The notes: generated from the sequence alone by a model not told the origin. Shown: positions 51,814-61,477, counted from the stretch's first letter. The stretch: 64,000 bases of DNA from Demequina zhanjiangensis (GCF_030418315.1 NZ_JAUHPV010000002.1:124001-188000), one strand, 5' to 3'. Made by a program: numbers and translations.

Positions 51814-53100
51814 CTAGACCGAAGCCGCCGTCGGCTGCGACTCCTGCGACTCCGGCCGGGAGGCGGCCCGCCACCGGTATCCCGCGTGCAGCCCGATCCG
51901 CAGGATCGCCGACACCGCGCCCGCCAGCGGCACCGCGAACACTCCCATCGCGGGGATCGCCGCCACCAGCACGCCCAGCGCCACCAGCTCGCTCGTGAGC
52001 GTCAACGTCAGCGCGAGCCCGTACCGGCGCTCCGCCATCGCGTACGCGTTGAACGGGTTCGCCGCCGCCGACAGCGAGTACGCGCCGGCCCTCGCGCTCG
52101 CCAGCGGCGCATCCACCGGACGGCCCAGCACCAGCGACACGAGCCCCGAGAACGGAAGCAGCAGCAGCGCATAGACCACGCCCGTGGAGGACACGACCGC
52201 CACCAGCCGGCCCATCCTTCGCCGCGCCTCCCGCATGCGACCCGCACCGATGGCGCGTACCGCCTTCGGCATCATGAACGAGGCGACGCCCGTCCCCAGG
52301 ATCAGCACCGGCTGCGCCGCCACGCGCGCCGCCTCCAGGCCTGCCAGCGCCGCCGGCGAGATCAGGGCGGCCACCAGCAGGTTCGCCACATAGCCGGCAC
52401 CGTGCCGCGCGAAGCCGGTCGACGCGACCATCGCCTGGCTCGCCACCGGCAGACGGTCCCGCTCCTCCACCTGAGGCACGTCACGATGCCAGCGATACCC
52501 GGCCGCGATGCTGACCGCGTTGCCCAGCGCGAGCGACCCGAACGGTGCCGCCAGCACAGCCCACGCAGGAAGCCCGTCGACCGTCTCCACCGTCACCAGC
52601 ACGACCGCCACCACTGCCAGGTTGAGGCCCGACACCCCCGCCGCGCGCCCATGCCTGTCCGCCACATGGAGCGACGCCCGCAGATGATCCTGGAACGGGG
52701 ACAGCAGGGACAGCACCGCCGCGGTTCCGCAGATCGCGACATACGCCTCCGTGCCGTCCAGATGCCCCAGCATCGGCGCCCCCGCGAGGAACACCCCGAC
52801 CGCGGTGAGCGCACCGTACGGCGCCGCCGTGGTCGCGTCGGCCCTGTACTGCGGCCTGCGCAGATCCTGCTGGCGGTTCGCGTGAAGCCGTTGCGGGATG
52901 TACGCCAGGTACTGCGGCGCGATCATCAGCGCCGTCATCGCAGCGAACACGAGCGCGTAGAGGGCGAGCTCCTCGTCGGTGAGCGAGCGCAGCGCGATCA
53001 GGGAGGCCAGGAACGTCGCGACCGACGCCGTGCCGGCGTCGGCAAGCGCCATCGCACCCCCGCCCAGCACGCCGAAACGGCCCTTGGCTCCCGCACCCAT
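51814..53100 (-). CDS. Wzx-like polysaccharide flippase (locus 2)
   Basis: Encodes 428 residues with about 12 membrane segments. The N-terminus is GGGAMALADAGTASVATFLASL, and helix pairs resemble polysaccharide-export MATE/MVF proteins. It would flip the locus-2 lipid-linked unit. It lies 15 bp after the GT2 gene in the leftward operon. Confidence 0.8.
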   Translation of the reverse strand: MGAGAKGRFGVLGGGAMALADAGTASVATFLASLIALRSLTDEELALYALVFAAMTALMIAPQYLAYIPQRLHANRQQDLRRPQYRADATTAAPYGALTAVGVFLAGAPMLGHLDGTEAYVAICGTAAVLSLLSPFQDHLRASLHVADRHGRAAGVSGLNLAVVAVVLVTVETVDGLPAWAVLAAPFGSLALGNAVSIAAGYRWHRDVPQVEERDRLPVASQAMVASTGFARHGAGYVANLLVAALISPAALAGLEAARVAAQPVLILGTGVASFMMPKAVRAIGAGRMREARRRMGRLVAVVSSTGVVYALLLLPFSGLVSLVLGRPVDAPLASARAGAYSLSAAANPFNAYAMAERRYGLALTLTLTSELVALGVLVAAIPAMGVFAVPLAGAVSAILRIGLHAGYRWRAASRPESQESQPTAASV

Positions 53101-53115
53101 CCCGTCGTCCCCCGC

Positions 53116-54042
53116 TCAGGTCCGCGCGGCCAGATGGCGGCGCAGTCGGGGGAACGTGTAACGAGGAGAGACCGCGGCCGCCGCGACCAGACGCCACGCG
53201 CCGAGCCGGCGACCCTGCGAGAGCGCCAGTCCACCCTCCCGGTACGCGGCCGCCGCATAGTCGCGCCGACGGGTCGCGAAGGACGGCTTGTCGAGCTGCT
53301 CGAACTCCTCCCACGTGAGGTCCCCGCCCTCGTCACGGCGTGCGAGCCGCGCCTGAATGAAGCGCGTGTTCTTGCGCTGCCTCGCGTGAGCTCGGGCGCT
53401 GGCGGCGTTCGGGCTGAGCCGGTAGGCGCCGAGCGGTTCGGCGATCCAGCCGATCTCGCCCTGGCGTGCCACACGTGCGAAGAAGTCGAGGTCCTGGGCG
53501 TAGCGCAGCTCCGTGTCGTAGGGGCCGGCCGCCTCAACCGCGTCGGCCCTCATGACGATGCCCGACAGCGGGAACGGCATGAGCCTGCCCGCCCGGATCC
53601 TCTCGGGCGCATCTCCCACCGTCGGGTCCTCACCCGCGGCGCTGCCCAACGAGGCACCGACCTCGTCCACGTACCGCATCATCGATCCCACGGCGACGCG
53701 ACCCTCCATCAGCGGGAGGGTGCGCTCAAGCTTCTCCGCATCCCACAGGTCGTCGGCGTCAAGGAAGGCGAGGAACGGTCCTGACGCCATCTCCGTGCCC
53801 AGGTTGCGTGCCGACGAGACACCACCGTTGGGCTTGCTGACGATCGTGAGACGCGGATCCTCGAGCCCGTCCAGGCTGCGCATCGTGTCGTCCGTGGAAC
53901 CGTCGTCCACGACGATCACCTCGAGGCGCGCGTAGGTCTGCGCGAGCACCGACTCGACGGCGTCGCGGACCACCGAGCCCACGTTGTAGGTGGGCACGAC
54001 GACGGAGACAAGGTCCGTCGATCCCCTCTGCGGAATGCCCAT
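53116..54042 (-). CDS. Family 2 glycosyltransferase
   Basis: Encodes 308 residues; GGGGGAGGG precedes the ATG. VSVVVPTYNVGSVV, VIVVDDGSTDDT and the metal-binding LAFLDADDLWDAEKLE are clear GT2 motifs. It is the first gene of the five-gene operon ending at 47760 and divergent from Wzc copy 3. The sugar is unknown. Confidence 0.92.
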   Translation of the reverse strand: MGIPQRGSTDLVSVVVPTYNVGSVVRDAVESVLAQTYARLEVIVVDDGSTDDTMRSLDGLEDPRLTIVSKPNGGVSSARNLGTEMASGPFLAFLDADDLWDAEKLERTLPLMEGRVAVGSMMRYVDEVGASLGSAAGEDPTVGDAPERIRAGRLMPFPLSGIVMRADAVEAAGPYDTELRYAQDLDFFARVARQGEIGWIAEPLGAYRLSPNAASARAHARQRKNTRFIQARLARRDEGGDLTWEEFEQLDKPSFATRRRDYAAAAYREGGLALSQGRRLGAWRLVAAAAVSPRYTFPRLRRHLAART

Positions 54043-54112
54043 GTCCCTCCCCCGGGCCGTTCCTGTGCCTCATAGTAGGCACGAAAGGGATTCGTTGAGA
54101 AGTCCTCCATTT

Positions 54113-54136
54113 CACTGGGAACCGGCACACCCAGTG
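54113..54136. promoter_or_regulatory. Inverted repeat CACTGGG-N10-CCCAGTG in a divergent promoter region
   Basis: Perfect 7-bp arms lie in the 188 bp between the divergent GT2 and Wzc genes. A TATGGT -10-like box (54140-54145) follows on the plus strand and TACTAT (54072-54077) on the minus strand, so a bound regulator could affect both. Confidence 0.4.
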
Positions 54137-54230
54137 AGGTATGGTCCACAGAAGGCGCCCGCTGACGGCGGAGCGACCGGTGCGGTGGGGCAGCGAGGGG
54201 CGGCCCCGGCAACCGTGGGGAGGGGCCGTC

Positions 54231-55976
54231 ATGGAACTGCACGATTACCTGGCTATTCTGCGAAAGCAGTGGATGGTCATCACCGTCATCACACTGCTCG
54301 GCGCACTGGCAGGACTCGCGCTCGCCCTCACCGGCACGCCCACCTACGCCGCCACCGCCAAGGTCTTCGTCTCCACGACCAGCGGAGACAGCGCCGCCGA
54401 GCTCGCCCAGGGCAACTCGTTCACCATGCAGCGAGTCGAGACCTACGCCGACCTGGTGACCACTGCCGCCGTGCTTGAGCCCACCCTCGAAGCGCTCGGA
54501 CTCGAGTCGCCCCTGTCCAGCATCCGCGGACGGCTCTCCGCCACCTCGCCTGACGACACCACCATCATCGACGTCACCGCGACCGGCACCAACCCGCAGG
54601 CGACCGCCGCGCTCGCCACCGCCGCCGCGGAACAGCTCATCCTCGTCGTGGAGGACTGGGAGCAGCCCACCGCCGCGTCCGGGTCCCCCGTCTCCCTCTG
54701 GATCGCACAGCCGGCCGAGACCCCCGGAGCACCCCAAGGCGCCTCACCGCTGACGAGCTCGGCGATCGGTGCCTTCATCGGACTGTGCCTGGGCATCGCC
54801 GCCGCACTGCTGCTGACCGTGCTCGACACCCGGCTGCGCAGTCAGCGGGACGTGGCTCGGATCACCACGTCCGCCGTCCTCGCCTCGATCCCGTACGACC
54901 CCAGCACACCCAGCCACCCCGTGCAGGTCCTCGCCGACAGCCAAGGCCGCAACGCCGAGGCGTACCGCACGCTCCGCACCAACCTCGAGTTCGTGCAGGG
55001 CGGCCGCACGGGAGCACCCGTGCTCCTCACCTCGTCGGTGCCCGGAGAGGGCAAGACCACCACCGCCGTCAACCTCGCGATCGCGCTGGCGCACTCCGAC
55101 GCCCGAGTGCTGCTCATCGAGGCGGACCTGCGCCGCCCCCGCGTGGGCAAGACCGTGGGCATCGAGTCCGGCGTCGGCCTCAGCGACGTGCTCGTGGGAC
55201 GCGTCGCCATGGAGGACGCCTGCCAGCCGTGGGGCGCGAACGGGCTTGAGATCCTCGCCGCGGGCACCATCCCGCCGAACCCTGCAGAGCTGCTTGGCTC
55301 GGAGTCGATGCAGATGGTCCTGGACCTCGCCGCCAGCGAGTACGACCACGTGATCGTCGACGCGCCACCGCTGCTCGCCGTCACCGACGCCGCCGTGCTC
55401 GCACGCATGGTCAGCAAGGTCATGGTGGTCGTGGGCATCGGGCGCGCCAAGAGCCCCGAGCTGCGCAGCTCGCTCGAGTCGCTCGCCAACGTGGGCGCCG
55501 TACCGTCCGGCCTTGTCCTGTCGATGGTGCCCACGCGCGGGCCCGACGCCTACTCGTACACCTACGGCGGATACGCGTACACGCCCGAGCCCGAGGCACG
55601 CCCGTCGCGCCTGCGCTCGCTCTTCCGCCGCAAGCCCGCTGCCGCACCTTCGTCCGAGGGTGGCGACGCACCCGCTGCGGACGACGCCGGTCACGCGGGC
55701 GACGAGCCGCGGTTCGGTGACGACCACCTGCTGGACGAGGCCGCCGAGCCGATCGTTGAAGCCGACGGCGACCGCCCCGACGCGGAGGCCGGGCCCGAGT
55801 CCGAGGCTGAGCTCGAGGCCGCGCCTGAGCCCACGTCCGAGCCCGACGTCCGAGCCGGCGACAGGACCGGCGACAAGGACGACCTGTCAGAGGACGATGA
55901 CGCCCTCACGGAGGACGGGGACTCCAGCGCCCTCTCGGCGGACGACGACCGGGTCAAGGCTCGCACCGGCCGCTGA
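54231..55976 (+). CDS. Wzc/CapAB-type co-polymerase and BY-kinase with long acidic tail (copy 3)
   Basis: Encodes 581 residues from ATG at 54231 (GGGGAGGGG upstream). A Wzz domain with two membrane segments precedes a BY-kinase with Walker A PGEGKTT (Lys275), Walker A' LLIEADLRRP (Glu where the other copies have Asp) and Walker B VIVDAPP. After the Tyr cluster AYSYTYGGYAYT comes an extra tail of about 125 residues, highly acidic (Asp/Glu/Ala-rich), absent from the other two copies. It probably serves EPS locus 2. Confidence 0.92.
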   Translation: MELHDYLAILRKQWMVITVITLLGALAGLALALTGTPTYAATAKVFVSTTSGDSAAELAQGNSFTMQRVETYADLVTTAAVLEPTLEALGLESPLSSIRGRLSATSPDDTTIIDVTATGTNPQATAALATAAAEQLILVVEDWEQPTAASGSPVSLWIAQPAETPGAPQGASPLTSSAIGAFIGLCLGIAAALLLTVLDTRLRSQRDVARITTSAVLASIPYDPSTPSHPVQVLADSQGRNAEAYRTLRTNLEFVQGGRTGAPVLLTSSVPGEGKTTTAVNLAIALAHSDARVLLIEADLRRPRVGKTVGIESGVGLSDVLVGRVAMEDACQPWGANGLEILAAGTIPPNPAELLGSESMQMVLDLAASEYDHVIVDAPPLLAVTDAAVLARMVSKVMVVVGIGRAKSPELRSSLESLANVGAVPSGLVLSMVPTRGPDAYSYTYGGYAYTPEPEARPSRLRSLFRRKPAAAPSSEGGDAPAADDAGHAGDEPRFGDDHLLDEAAEPIVEADGDRPDAEAGPESEAELEAAPEPTSEPDVRAGDRTGDKDDLSEDDDALTEDGDSSALSADDDRVKARTGR

Positions 55977-56293
55977 GCATCGGGGTCGGCGCCCAGGCTG
56001 CCGCGGAGGCTGCACCGGGGGGTCGCCGAGGCTGCCAGACAGCCAGCCAGGGGCCGTCAGCCCATCCGCGCAACCCGAGCGGGCGACGCCGGGGCGCGAG
56101 TCACGCGCGGCGTGATCGTTGCATCGGCGCCCCGCAACACGTCGTCCAGCTGGCCCCCGCACCTCCACAAGCAACCCAGCGTCAGCGAGAGACGCCCCCG
56201 CGTGCTCTCAGCGCACGCTCGGCCTGCAGCAGTCGGCGCACCCCCAACTGCTGGCCGCCCCGCTGGAAGCGCTGTCCGCGAGCGGCTCGCCCG
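55977..56293. other. Intergenic region between convergent genes, nothing recognised
   Basis: This 317-bp GC-rich stretch separates the convergent ends of Wzc copy 3 and priming transferase copy 2. Open frames crossing it are shadows without ribosome sites, and no strong terminator hairpin or repeat was recognised. Confidence 0.5.
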
Positions 56294-57781
56294 CTAGTAG
56301 GCGCCGCGTCCTGCCACGACCGCCCACGCCGTACGCGCCAGGATCAGAGCGTCGAGGCCGAGCGTCCAGTTCTGCGTGTAGTGAAGGTCGAGTCGCACGC
56401 TCTCCTCCCAGGAGAGGTCGGAGCGTCCGCTGACCTGCCACAGTCCCGTGATGCCCGGCTTGACCAGCTGCCTGCGCGAGACGTGGTCCTCCCATTGCTC
56501 CACCTCGCGGGGCAGCGGCGGGCGGGGGCCGACGATCGACATCTCCCCCTTGAGCACGTTGAACAGCTGAGGCAGCTCGTCCAGCGAGAAGCGTCGCAGG
56601 ATGCGCCCGACCGGGGTGACGCGCGGGTCGTCCTTCATCTTGAACATGACGCCGTTGCCGTCGCTCGAGTCGCGCAGCTCGGCGAGCCGCTCCTCCGCGT
56701 CCGTGTACATGGTGCGGAACTTGAGCATCTCGAAGGGCTGGTGGTCGCGGCCCACCCTGATCTGCCGGTACAGCACCGGGCCTGGGCTCGAGATCTTGAC
56801 CGAGGCCGCGACGATCGCGAGCGGGAGGGCGAGGACTGCGAGGATGGCGGCCGCCCCCAACCTGTCCGCCGCCGTCTTGAGGACGCGTCGGCCGCCGCGG
56901 AAGCGTGGTGCCTCCACGTGCATGAGCTGCATACCTGCGACGGACGCCACGGCCACACGTGGCCCTGCGACGTCGGCGATCGTGGGCGCGACGATGAGCC
57001 CTACGCCCTGGTCCTCCAGCTCCCATTCGATCTTGCGGGCCTCGCTGAGGGACACGGCGTCGGTTCCGCTGAGGATGATGAAGTCGGCGCCCACGTCGGC
57101 GGCCGTGCGCGGCAGCTCGGCCATGTCTCCGAGCACGGGCACTCCCCTGAGCAGGGTGCCCGACGCGGCCGGCACGTCGGTGGACCGCCTTCCTGGGGTT
57201 CCGACGTCGACCAGGCACACGCCCACCACGTCGTAGCAGATGTTGGAGTCGTTGCTCTGGAGCCTTCGGACGAGCTGCGAGGTGGTGCGATGCGGCCCCG
57301 CGATGATGACGCGATGGCGCAGCCGTCCGCTGGCGCGCTCCTCCCGCAGCAGGCCCCGGAGGGCTCGTCGGTAGAGGAAGATGATCGCCGTGCCGACGGG
57401 GATGGCGAACAGCAGGTAGCCGCGGCTGACCTGCCATTGGGTCAGGAAGCCGACGACTGCCACGATCGCGAAGGTGTGCCAGCCGGCTGTGCCGACGCGC
57501 TGGTACTCCTCGGGCCCCTCCCCGAGGACGCGGACGTCGCGCGAGCGGGTCCACCCGAGCTCGAGCACCCAGAGCACGCCGACGGCGAGCGTCATCCACC
57601 AGTAGGCGGGTGCCGCGGGACCGCTGATCGGCTCGAAGGGGTCCCATCCGAAGCGGACTCCGTGCGCGACGACCATCACGAGCGCCACGACGAACGTGTC
57701 CGCGAGCAGGATCCGGGCCTGGAGGCCCTTCACCCACCCGGCGGACATGTTCCTCGACGGCGCGAACGCTGTCATGGACAT
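56294..57781 (-). CDS. EPS polyprenyl glycosylphosphotransferase (priming enzyme, copy 2)
   Basis: Encodes 495 residues. N-terminal membrane helices and a CoA-binding-like domain precede the sugar transferase domain: ISSPGPVLYRQIRVG, LKFRTMYTDAEERL, DELPQLFNVLKGEMSIVGPRPP and PGITGLWQVSGRS. It puts the first sugar phosphate on undecaprenyl phosphate for locus 2. It is close to copy 1 in length, motifs and the GAY ending. It lies 38 bp downstream of the sortase-type gene in the same direction. Confidence 0.94.
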   Translation of the reverse strand: MSMTAFAPSRNMSAGWVKGLQARILLADTFVVALVMVVAHGVRFGWDPFEPISGPAAPAYWWMTLAVGVLWVLELGWTRSRDVRVLGEGPEEYQRVGTAGWHTFAIVAVVGFLTQWQVSRGYLLFAIPVGTAIIFLYRRALRGLLREERASGRLRHRVIIAGPHRTTSQLVRRLQSNDSNICYDVVGVCLVDVGTPGRRSTDVPAASGTLLRGVPVLGDMAELPRTAADVGADFIILSGTDAVSLSEARKIEWELEDQGVGLIVAPTIADVAGPRVAVASVAGMQLMHVEAPRFRGGRRVLKTAADRLGAAAILAVLALPLAIVAASVKISSPGPVLYRQIRVGRDHQPFEMLKFRTMYTDAEERLAELRDSSDGNGVMFKMKDDPRVTPVGRILRRFSLDELPQLFNVLKGEMSIVGPRPPLPREVEQWEDHVSRRQLVKPGITGLWQVSGRSDLSWEESVRLDLHYTQNWTLGLDALILARTAWAVVAGRGAY

Positions 57782-57819
57782 GACTGTCCCCCCATGCGAC
57801 GCGTCGAGGCGACGACGCG

Positions 57820-58350
57820 TCAGACGCTGGTGCGCGAGGCGGTGCGTCGTGTGGCGATGGCGACCGACACGACGCCGCCGGCGAGCAGGAGCCCGCCTCC
57901 GACGGCCATGGCCGTTCCTTCGAACCCGGTGGACGCGAGCGGCGCGGAGGCCGTCTGGACGTCCGTGGTGACGGGTCCGGCCGAGAGCACCTCGGTCGTG
58001 GTGACTGCGGCCGGCGTGAAGGTCGCGGTGTCCACGACGTCCCCGTCGACTGCGGCCTCTGCCGTCACGTCCTCATCGATCCCCCCCGGAACCGTGAACG
58101 AGAACGTGGTGGGCGTCTGACCGAGCGTCTTGGTCTCCGACAGCACTCCGCCGCCGAGGTTGACCTTGAAGTCGATGACGGTGCCGTTGGGCCCCGTGAG
58201 CTGGCAGGTGATGACCTGGCCAGGAACGAAGGTGGCGGCGTCGCAGACCATGACGGGCGTCTGGATCGGGTAGTCGGCGGCGAGCGCCGCGGTTGGTGCC
58301 AGGGTCATTGCCCCGGCGAGCGCAAGTGCGCCAGCATAGCGAATTCTCAT
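57820..58350 (-). CDS. Secreted surface protein with LASTG sortase-type signal
   Basis: Encodes 176 residues; GGGAGGGG precedes the ATG. A signal peptide (about 1-24) is followed by an all-beta domain with one Cys pair (VCDAAT and ITCQLTG), a linker with VLSAGP, the sorting motif LASTG, a hydrophobic helix (TAMAVGGGLLLAGGVVSVAIA) and TRRTASR. It parallels the LANTG protein at 36671. Two CRP-like palindromes sit within 50 bp of the start. VLSAGP recurs in the protein at 62604. Confidence 0.85.
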   Translation of the reverse strand: MRIRYAGALALAGAMTLAPTAALAADYPIQTPVMVCDAATFVPGQVITCQLTGPNGTVIDFKVNLGGGVLSETKTLGQTPTTFSFTVPGGIDEDVTAEAAVDGDVVDTATFTPAAVTTTEVLSAGPVTTDVQTASAPLASTGFEGTAMAVGGGLLLAGGVVSVAIATRRTASRTSV

Positions 58351-58365
58351 GGGTCCCCTCCCTCA

Positions 58366-58396
58366 ATGTGACGTGTCACATGTGAGATACGCCACA
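58366..58396. promoter_or_regulatory. Overlapping CRP-like palindromes before the LASTG gene
   Basis: ATGTGAC-GT-GTCACAT (58366-58381) is a perfect 7-bp-arm palindrome, and TGTGAGATACGCCACA (58381-58396) fits TGTGA-N6-YCACA. Both are 16-46 bp upstream of the start codon, where binding would most simply repress. Confidence 0.6.
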
Positions 58397-58486
58397 CGGA
58401 GAGGCTAACAGCGCATGTCCGATCTGTCTCTAGGAGTCCGATTTTCTCTGGAGAACGCAGATTTCCTGCGGACGACCCCTCTCGGC

Positions 58487-61477
58487 TCACCGACCCCGCT
58501 TCGCCGCCTGTACCAGGATCTCTGCGAGGTGGAGGCCGTCCACCCCTGCCACCTGATCGGCCTGGGTGCGGCAGCTCACCCCGTCCGCCATGTAGATCGC
58601 CTGCGCGCCTTCCACGCTCTTGCCGTCCTTGCTGAGCCCTGCCTTCTCGAGCGCGGGGACGAGCGAGGTGTGGGCGATCTCGACCGACAGGTCGTAGTGC
58701 CCGTTCTCGTAGCCCCAGTTGCCGGCAAGGCCGCAGCAGCCCGACGCCTCGGTGACGTTCGCGCCGGCGCGGGCCAGCAGGTCGCGGTCGGCCGTGTAGC
58801 CCATGACGGAGTACTGGTGGCAGTGCGGCTGCACGACCACGTCCTGGCCGTCGAGGCTCGGCACCTGCCACTCCGGGTCCGGCTTCACGGGCGCGCGTCC
58901 GGTGAGGACCTCGGCGAGCGTGTACGTGCCGAGCGAGACGGCGCGTGCGCGCGGGTCCTCGGGGAGGATCTCCGTGATGTCGCCACGCAGCACCGCCATG
59001 CAGGAGGGCTCGACGCCGATGATCGGGATCCCGTTGACCGCGTACGGGCCGAGCACGGTGAGCAGGTGCTCCAGATGCTTGCGCGCACCATCGAGCTGCC
59101 CGGTGGAGATCCAGGTGACACCGCAGCACGCATCGCCGGCGGTGACGATGACCTCGAAGCCCGCCGACTCGAGCACCTCGACGATCGCCGTGGGGATCTC
59201 CGGGTCGAGGCCGTCGGTGAACGAGTCGGCCCACAGCACCACGCGACGCTCGGTCCTCTCGGGGTTCGGGTCGTGGCCGCTGGACCCGGTCGACGGGTCG
59301 CTCACCAGCCCGGTGCCGCGCGTGGCGCGACGGGACTTGGCGACCTCGGTGCGACGGAACGGCTTCGCGGCGAACCGTGGCAGGGAACGACGCTTGTCCA
59401 GGCCCGCGATCGGGAGGATCAGCCTGCGCAGCCAGCCGACGGACATGACGCCGTTGACGAGCCACGGCACCCAGCCGATGAGGTTCATCCAGCGGGGCAG
59501 CCAGCCGATCGAGTAGTGCGGCATGGGGCGCAGACGTCCCTGGTAGGAACGGTGGAGCACCTCGGACTTGTAGGCCGCCATGTCGATGCCCGAGGGGCAG
59601 TCGGACGAGCAGGCCTTGCAGCTGAGGCACAGGTCGAGGCTCTCGCGCACCTCGGGCGCGGTGAGCCCGCCGATGAGCGAGCCGTTGATCGCGTCCTGGA
59701 GGACACGGGCGCGTCCACGGGTGACGTCCTTCTCGTCCTTCGTGGCCGCGTAGGACGGGCACATGAAGCCCGTGCCCGTGCCGGGAAGGTCGGCGCGGCA
59801 CTTCCCGACGCCGGTGCAGCGGTGCACCGCCTCGGTGAGGTCGCCGTGGTCGTGCGCGAACGCGAGGCCGCCGGTCGACGGCGCGGTGCGCGGGGCCGAC
59901 GGACGGCGCAGGTCCGCGTCGAGCGGCGCCGGGTCCACGATGACGCCCGGGTTGAGGAGGTTCTCGGGGTCGAACAGGGCCTTGACCTGGCCGAACAGGT
60001 CGATCGCCTCTCCCGAGTACATGGCGGAGAGCAGCTCGGAGCGGGCGCGGCCGTCCCCGTGCTCGCCGCTGAGGGAGCCGCCGTGGGAGGCGACGAGGGC
60101 TGCCGAGTCCTCCATGAAGGCGCGCAGCGGCCGTCCGTCCTCCTGAAGCGGGATGTCGAGTCGCACGTGGATGCAGCCGTCGCCGAAGTGGCCGAACGGC
60201 TGACCGTCGACGCCGTGGCGGGCCATGAGCGCGTCGAAGTCGCGCAGGTAGGCGCCGAGCCGCTCGGGCGGGACGGCGGCGTCCTCCCAGCCGGGCCAGC
60301 ACTCCTTGTTGTCGGCGGAGCGTCCGGCGAGACCAGCGCCGTCGGCCCGGATGGCCCACAGCTTCGCCGACTCCTTGGCATCGCGCACCACGCGATAGGT
60401 GGAGGTGCCGGAGTCGGCGGCGATCGCCGCCATGGCCTCCTCCGCCTCCTCGGCCGACGGCGCGCCGACCTCGACGAGCAGCCAGCCGGCGCCAGGGGGC
60501 AGCTCGGGCACGCCTGCGTCGCCCTTGGCGGCGCGCACCCTCGCGACCAGCCGGGCGTCCAAGCCCTCGATCGCCTGAGGCTGGTGGGGAAGCATGGGGA
60601 CGACGGCGTCGGCCGCGGCGGGCATGTCGTCGTACGCGAAGACCCCGGTGAGCCTCACCGTCGGCACCTGGACCAGGCGCAGCGTGGACTCGAGGGTGGT
60701 GGCGAGCGTGCCTTCCGACCCGACCAGGAAGCGTGCGAGGTCCGACCCGTTCTCGGTGAGCAGGTGCTCGAGCGAGTAGCCGGAGACCTGGCGGGTGAAG
60801 CGGCCGAACTCGGTGCGGATCAGCGCAAGGTTCGCATCCACAAGCTCCTTGAGCCCAGGGACGACGGCCGATCCGCCGCCGGAGCCTGAGCGCGACCGCG
60901 CGGTGAAACGCCGGCCGAGCCCGTCGACCACGTCGAGCGAGAGCACGTTGTCCGCCGTGCGACCGAAGGCGAGCGCGTGAGGACCGCACGCGTTGTTGCC
61001 GATCATCCCGCCGAGCGTGCAGCGGGTCCAGGTCGAGGGGTCGGGGCCGAAGCGCAGCCCGTGCGGCTCGACGAGGCGCTGCAGGTCTCCCATGACGACG
61101 CCCGGCTGGACACGGGCGGTGCGCGCCTCCACGTCCACATCGAGGATGCGGTTCATGTGGCGGCTCGTGTCCACCACGATGCCCGTGCCGATCGAGTTGC
61201 CGGCGACGGAGGTGCCGGCGCCACGCATCGTCAGCGGGGTACGGCTGGTGCGGGACACCTCGTGGATGGCGACCAGCTCGTCGGCGTCACGGGGGAAGGC
61301 GACCACCTGCGGAACCACACGGTAGTTCGACGCATCGGTGGAGTACTCGGCGCGGCGGCGGGAGCCTGTCTCGACCTCGCTCACCCCTGCCTGACGCAGG
61401 GCGGACGCGAGCTCACGGACGTCGGCGGCCGGAGCCGCGGCGGGGGGTTCGGGCGCGGTGGTCGTCACGCTCGCCAT
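58487..61477 (-). CDS. FAD-linked oxidase / Fe-S / CCG-domain oxidoreductase (D-lactate or 2-hydroxyacid dehydrogenase type)
   Basis: Encodes 996 residues from ATG at 61477. Domains: FAD-binding (about 45-215; MRGAGTSVAGNS, GGMIGNNACG), FAD-oxidase C-terminal (about 250-525; FGHFGDGCIHVR, SGEHGDGRARSEL), two 4Fe-4S clusters (CTGVGKCR with a later Cys; CLSCKACSSDCPSG) and two CCG domains (ACCGVTW, GCCGLAGNWG). This one-chain layout is known for membrane-associated D-lactate, 2-hydroxyglutarate or glycolate dehydrogenases feeding quinone. The substrate is not resolved. The frame stays open through arsC upstream, but the family N-terminus begins here. Confidence 0.9.
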   Translation of the reverse strand: MASVTTTAPEPPAAAPAADVRELASALRQAGVSEVETGSRRRAEYSTDASNYRVVPQVVAFPRDADELVAIHEVSRTSRTPLTMRGAGTSVAGNSIGTGIVVDTSRHMNRILDVDVEARTARVQPGVVMGDLQRLVEPHGLRFGPDPSTWTRCTLGGMIGNNACGPHALAFGRTADNVLSLDVVDGLGRRFTARSRSGSGGGSAVVPGLKELVDANLALIRTEFGRFTRQVSGYSLEHLLTENGSDLARFLVGSEGTLATTLESTLRLVQVPTVRLTGVFAYDDMPAAADAVVPMLPHQPQAIEGLDARLVARVRAAKGDAGVPELPPGAGWLLVEVGAPSAEEAEEAMAAIAADSGTSTYRVVRDAKESAKLWAIRADGAGLAGRSADNKECWPGWEDAAVPPERLGAYLRDFDALMARHGVDGQPFGHFGDGCIHVRLDIPLQEDGRPLRAFMEDSAALVASHGGSLSGEHGDGRARSELLSAMYSGEAIDLFGQVKALFDPENLLNPGVIVDPAPLDADLRRPSAPRTAPSTGGLAFAHDHGDLTEAVHRCTGVGKCRADLPGTGTGFMCPSYAATKDEKDVTRGRARVLQDAINGSLIGGLTAPEVRESLDLCLSCKACSSDCPSGIDMAAYKSEVLHRSYQGRLRPMPHYSIGWLPRWMNLIGWVPWLVNGVMSVGWLRRLILPIAGLDKRRSLPRFAAKPFRRTEVAKSRRATRGTGLVSDPSTGSSGHDPNPERTERRVVLWADSFTDGLDPEIPTAIVEVLESAGFEVIVTAGDACCGVTWISTGQLDGARKHLEHLLTVLGPYAVNGIPIIGVEPSCMAVLRGDITEILPEDPRARAVSLGTYTLAEVLTGRAPVKPDPEWQVPSLDGQDVVVQPHCHQYSVMGYTADRDLLARAGANVTEASGCCGLAGNWGYENGHYDLSVEIAHTSLVPALEKAGLSKDGKSVEGAQAIYMADGVSCRTQADQVAGVDGLHLAEILVQAAKRGR

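Noticed and set aside
58347-60989. Long shadow frames on both strands (880 and 824 codons) over the oxidoreductase gene
   Set aside because: Arg/Ala-rich or low-complexity translations typical of out-of-frame high-GC DNA, without domains.
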